64,000 nt of DNA from Sepioteuthis lessoniana. Taxonomy: Eukaryota; Mollusca; Cephalopoda; Myopsida; Loliginidae. The stretch is taken from contig CAUZXS010000231.1 in assembly GCA_963585895.1 (NCBI GenBank), positions 10,001 through 74,000 of the forward strand. Direction: 5' to 3'. The translations under genes and the position numbers were made by a program. Shown piece after piece: positions 63,292 through 64,000 of this stretch (positions are counted from its first letter, which is position 1; each line of letters begins with the position of its first letter). Below the pieces are notes generated by a model that saw nothing but the letters and a program-made list of their open reading frames with translations, was not told the origin of the DNA and searched no databases.

Positions 63292-63531
63292 GTGAGAGGT
63301 GTGCAATAAATTTAAAATCTGGGTGATGTTTAAAACTTTTTAAATGATCTTTGTATATGTTTTATAAAACTCTACTTCCTTTAACTTTCATTGTTTTATT
63401 TTTAATTTAAAAAACCCGCAAAGACTTGATCTAGGGGCAAGGATTTCATGAAGAGGTCAACAGACCTAATACAATTGTATGACCCTTATTTTAAAAGGAT
63501 TAAAAGCAAAACTGGTAATAGTTGCTTGTCC

Positions 63532-63826
63532 ATATTTATCAACCCCTCCGCTCGGGCAGGATATGACACAAGGTCAATTTCTAAGTGGAGTTTAACAGGT
63601 TTGAATTCATAGTTTTCCTTCTCCTAGACTAGTTGCCTCACCAAGGCTGAAGAACTCAGTGTGCCCTACTATTTACCCATAGCTGGAGGGAGAATAATTG
63701 GATTCATACCTTTCCCAAGGGTATTAGTGCTATGTGAAATGTAATCAGCCTCGTCCAGGATTTGAACTCGTATCGCCGAGTCCATTTCCTATGATGATAA
63801 CCATTACACCATGGGCACCTCCTAAA
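63532..63826 (-). repeat. SINE B copy with 15-bp target duplication
   Basis: Reverse full-length copy. 'taatagttgcttgtc' flanks it at 63517-63531 and 63827-63841. The least diverged SINE B flank in the window, so a recent insertion. Confidence 0.93.
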
Positions 63827-63841
63827 TAATAGTTGCTTGTC

Positions 63842-64000
63842 AACATGTTTTTGTCTTGCTACTGTTTGTGAATTTAGATGAAGAAATATTTCCCTTTTAT
63901 CATTGCTCATCTTGAATGATTTTCTTTCCTTTCTGTCTCCCATTGACTATGGCATAGCTTTGCTACCAAGCAATAATTGTGGACAAGGTTTATTTAGTGT
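63842..64000. other. Intronic DNA at window end
   Basis: No exon found; the next SLF1-like exon should lie beyond the window. Confidence 0.5.

Overview
This is a eukaryotic, intron-rich window from an invertebrate animal genome. The high A+T content, (TA)n and (TG)n microsatellites, several tRNA-derived SINE families, Penelope-like elements and mariner, hAT and LTR remnants would fit a lophotrochozoan such as a mollusc. That placement is inference; nothing here fixes the species.

The only host gene I can support runs along the whole window on the + strand and continues past both ends. Sixteen exons from 3804 to 63291, all with GT-AG introns, join in one open frame of 721 codons. The predicted protein has tandem BRCT domains at the start (exons 1-3), a long helical middle (exons 4-12), a basic linker (exon 13) and ankyrin repeats (exons 13-16). 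This order matches SLF1 (ANKRD32/BRCTD1), which with SLF2 and RAD18 brings the SMC5/6 complex to DNA lesions. The first exon(s) and the end of the ankyrin region lie outside the window.

The introns are packed with mobile DNA, much of it nested. Resolved units include a DD37D mariner relative (280-1170), a DD34D mariner (17685-18509), a hAT with a perfect 8-bp target duplication (22951-23900) and a 1.5-kb inverted-repeat element inside a Penelope-like element (59804-61324). There is a nearly complete Penelope-like element with reverse transcriptase, GIY-YIG endonuclease and flanking direct repeats (12695-16019, minus), two tail-to-tail Penelope-like remnants (28215-30885), solo LTRs, and 3' ends of one LINE family. 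At least three SINE families occur (called A, B and C here), as does a ~580-bp repeat (D) whose copies carry tandem arrays of 84-89 bp.

The most interesting theme is hammerhead ribozymes. Motifs with the CTGATGA...GAAA core recur in different contexts: a 400-bp head-to-tail dimer (7607-8190), a tRNA-like element with a near-ideal type I hammerhead (16276-16412), both terminal repeats of the Penelope-like element, the ends of other Penelope-like remnants, and degenerate copies. A second theme is duplicated splice acceptors in front of the ankyrin exons, one of which is an exact 72-bp duplicate that includes the first 23 bases of the exon.
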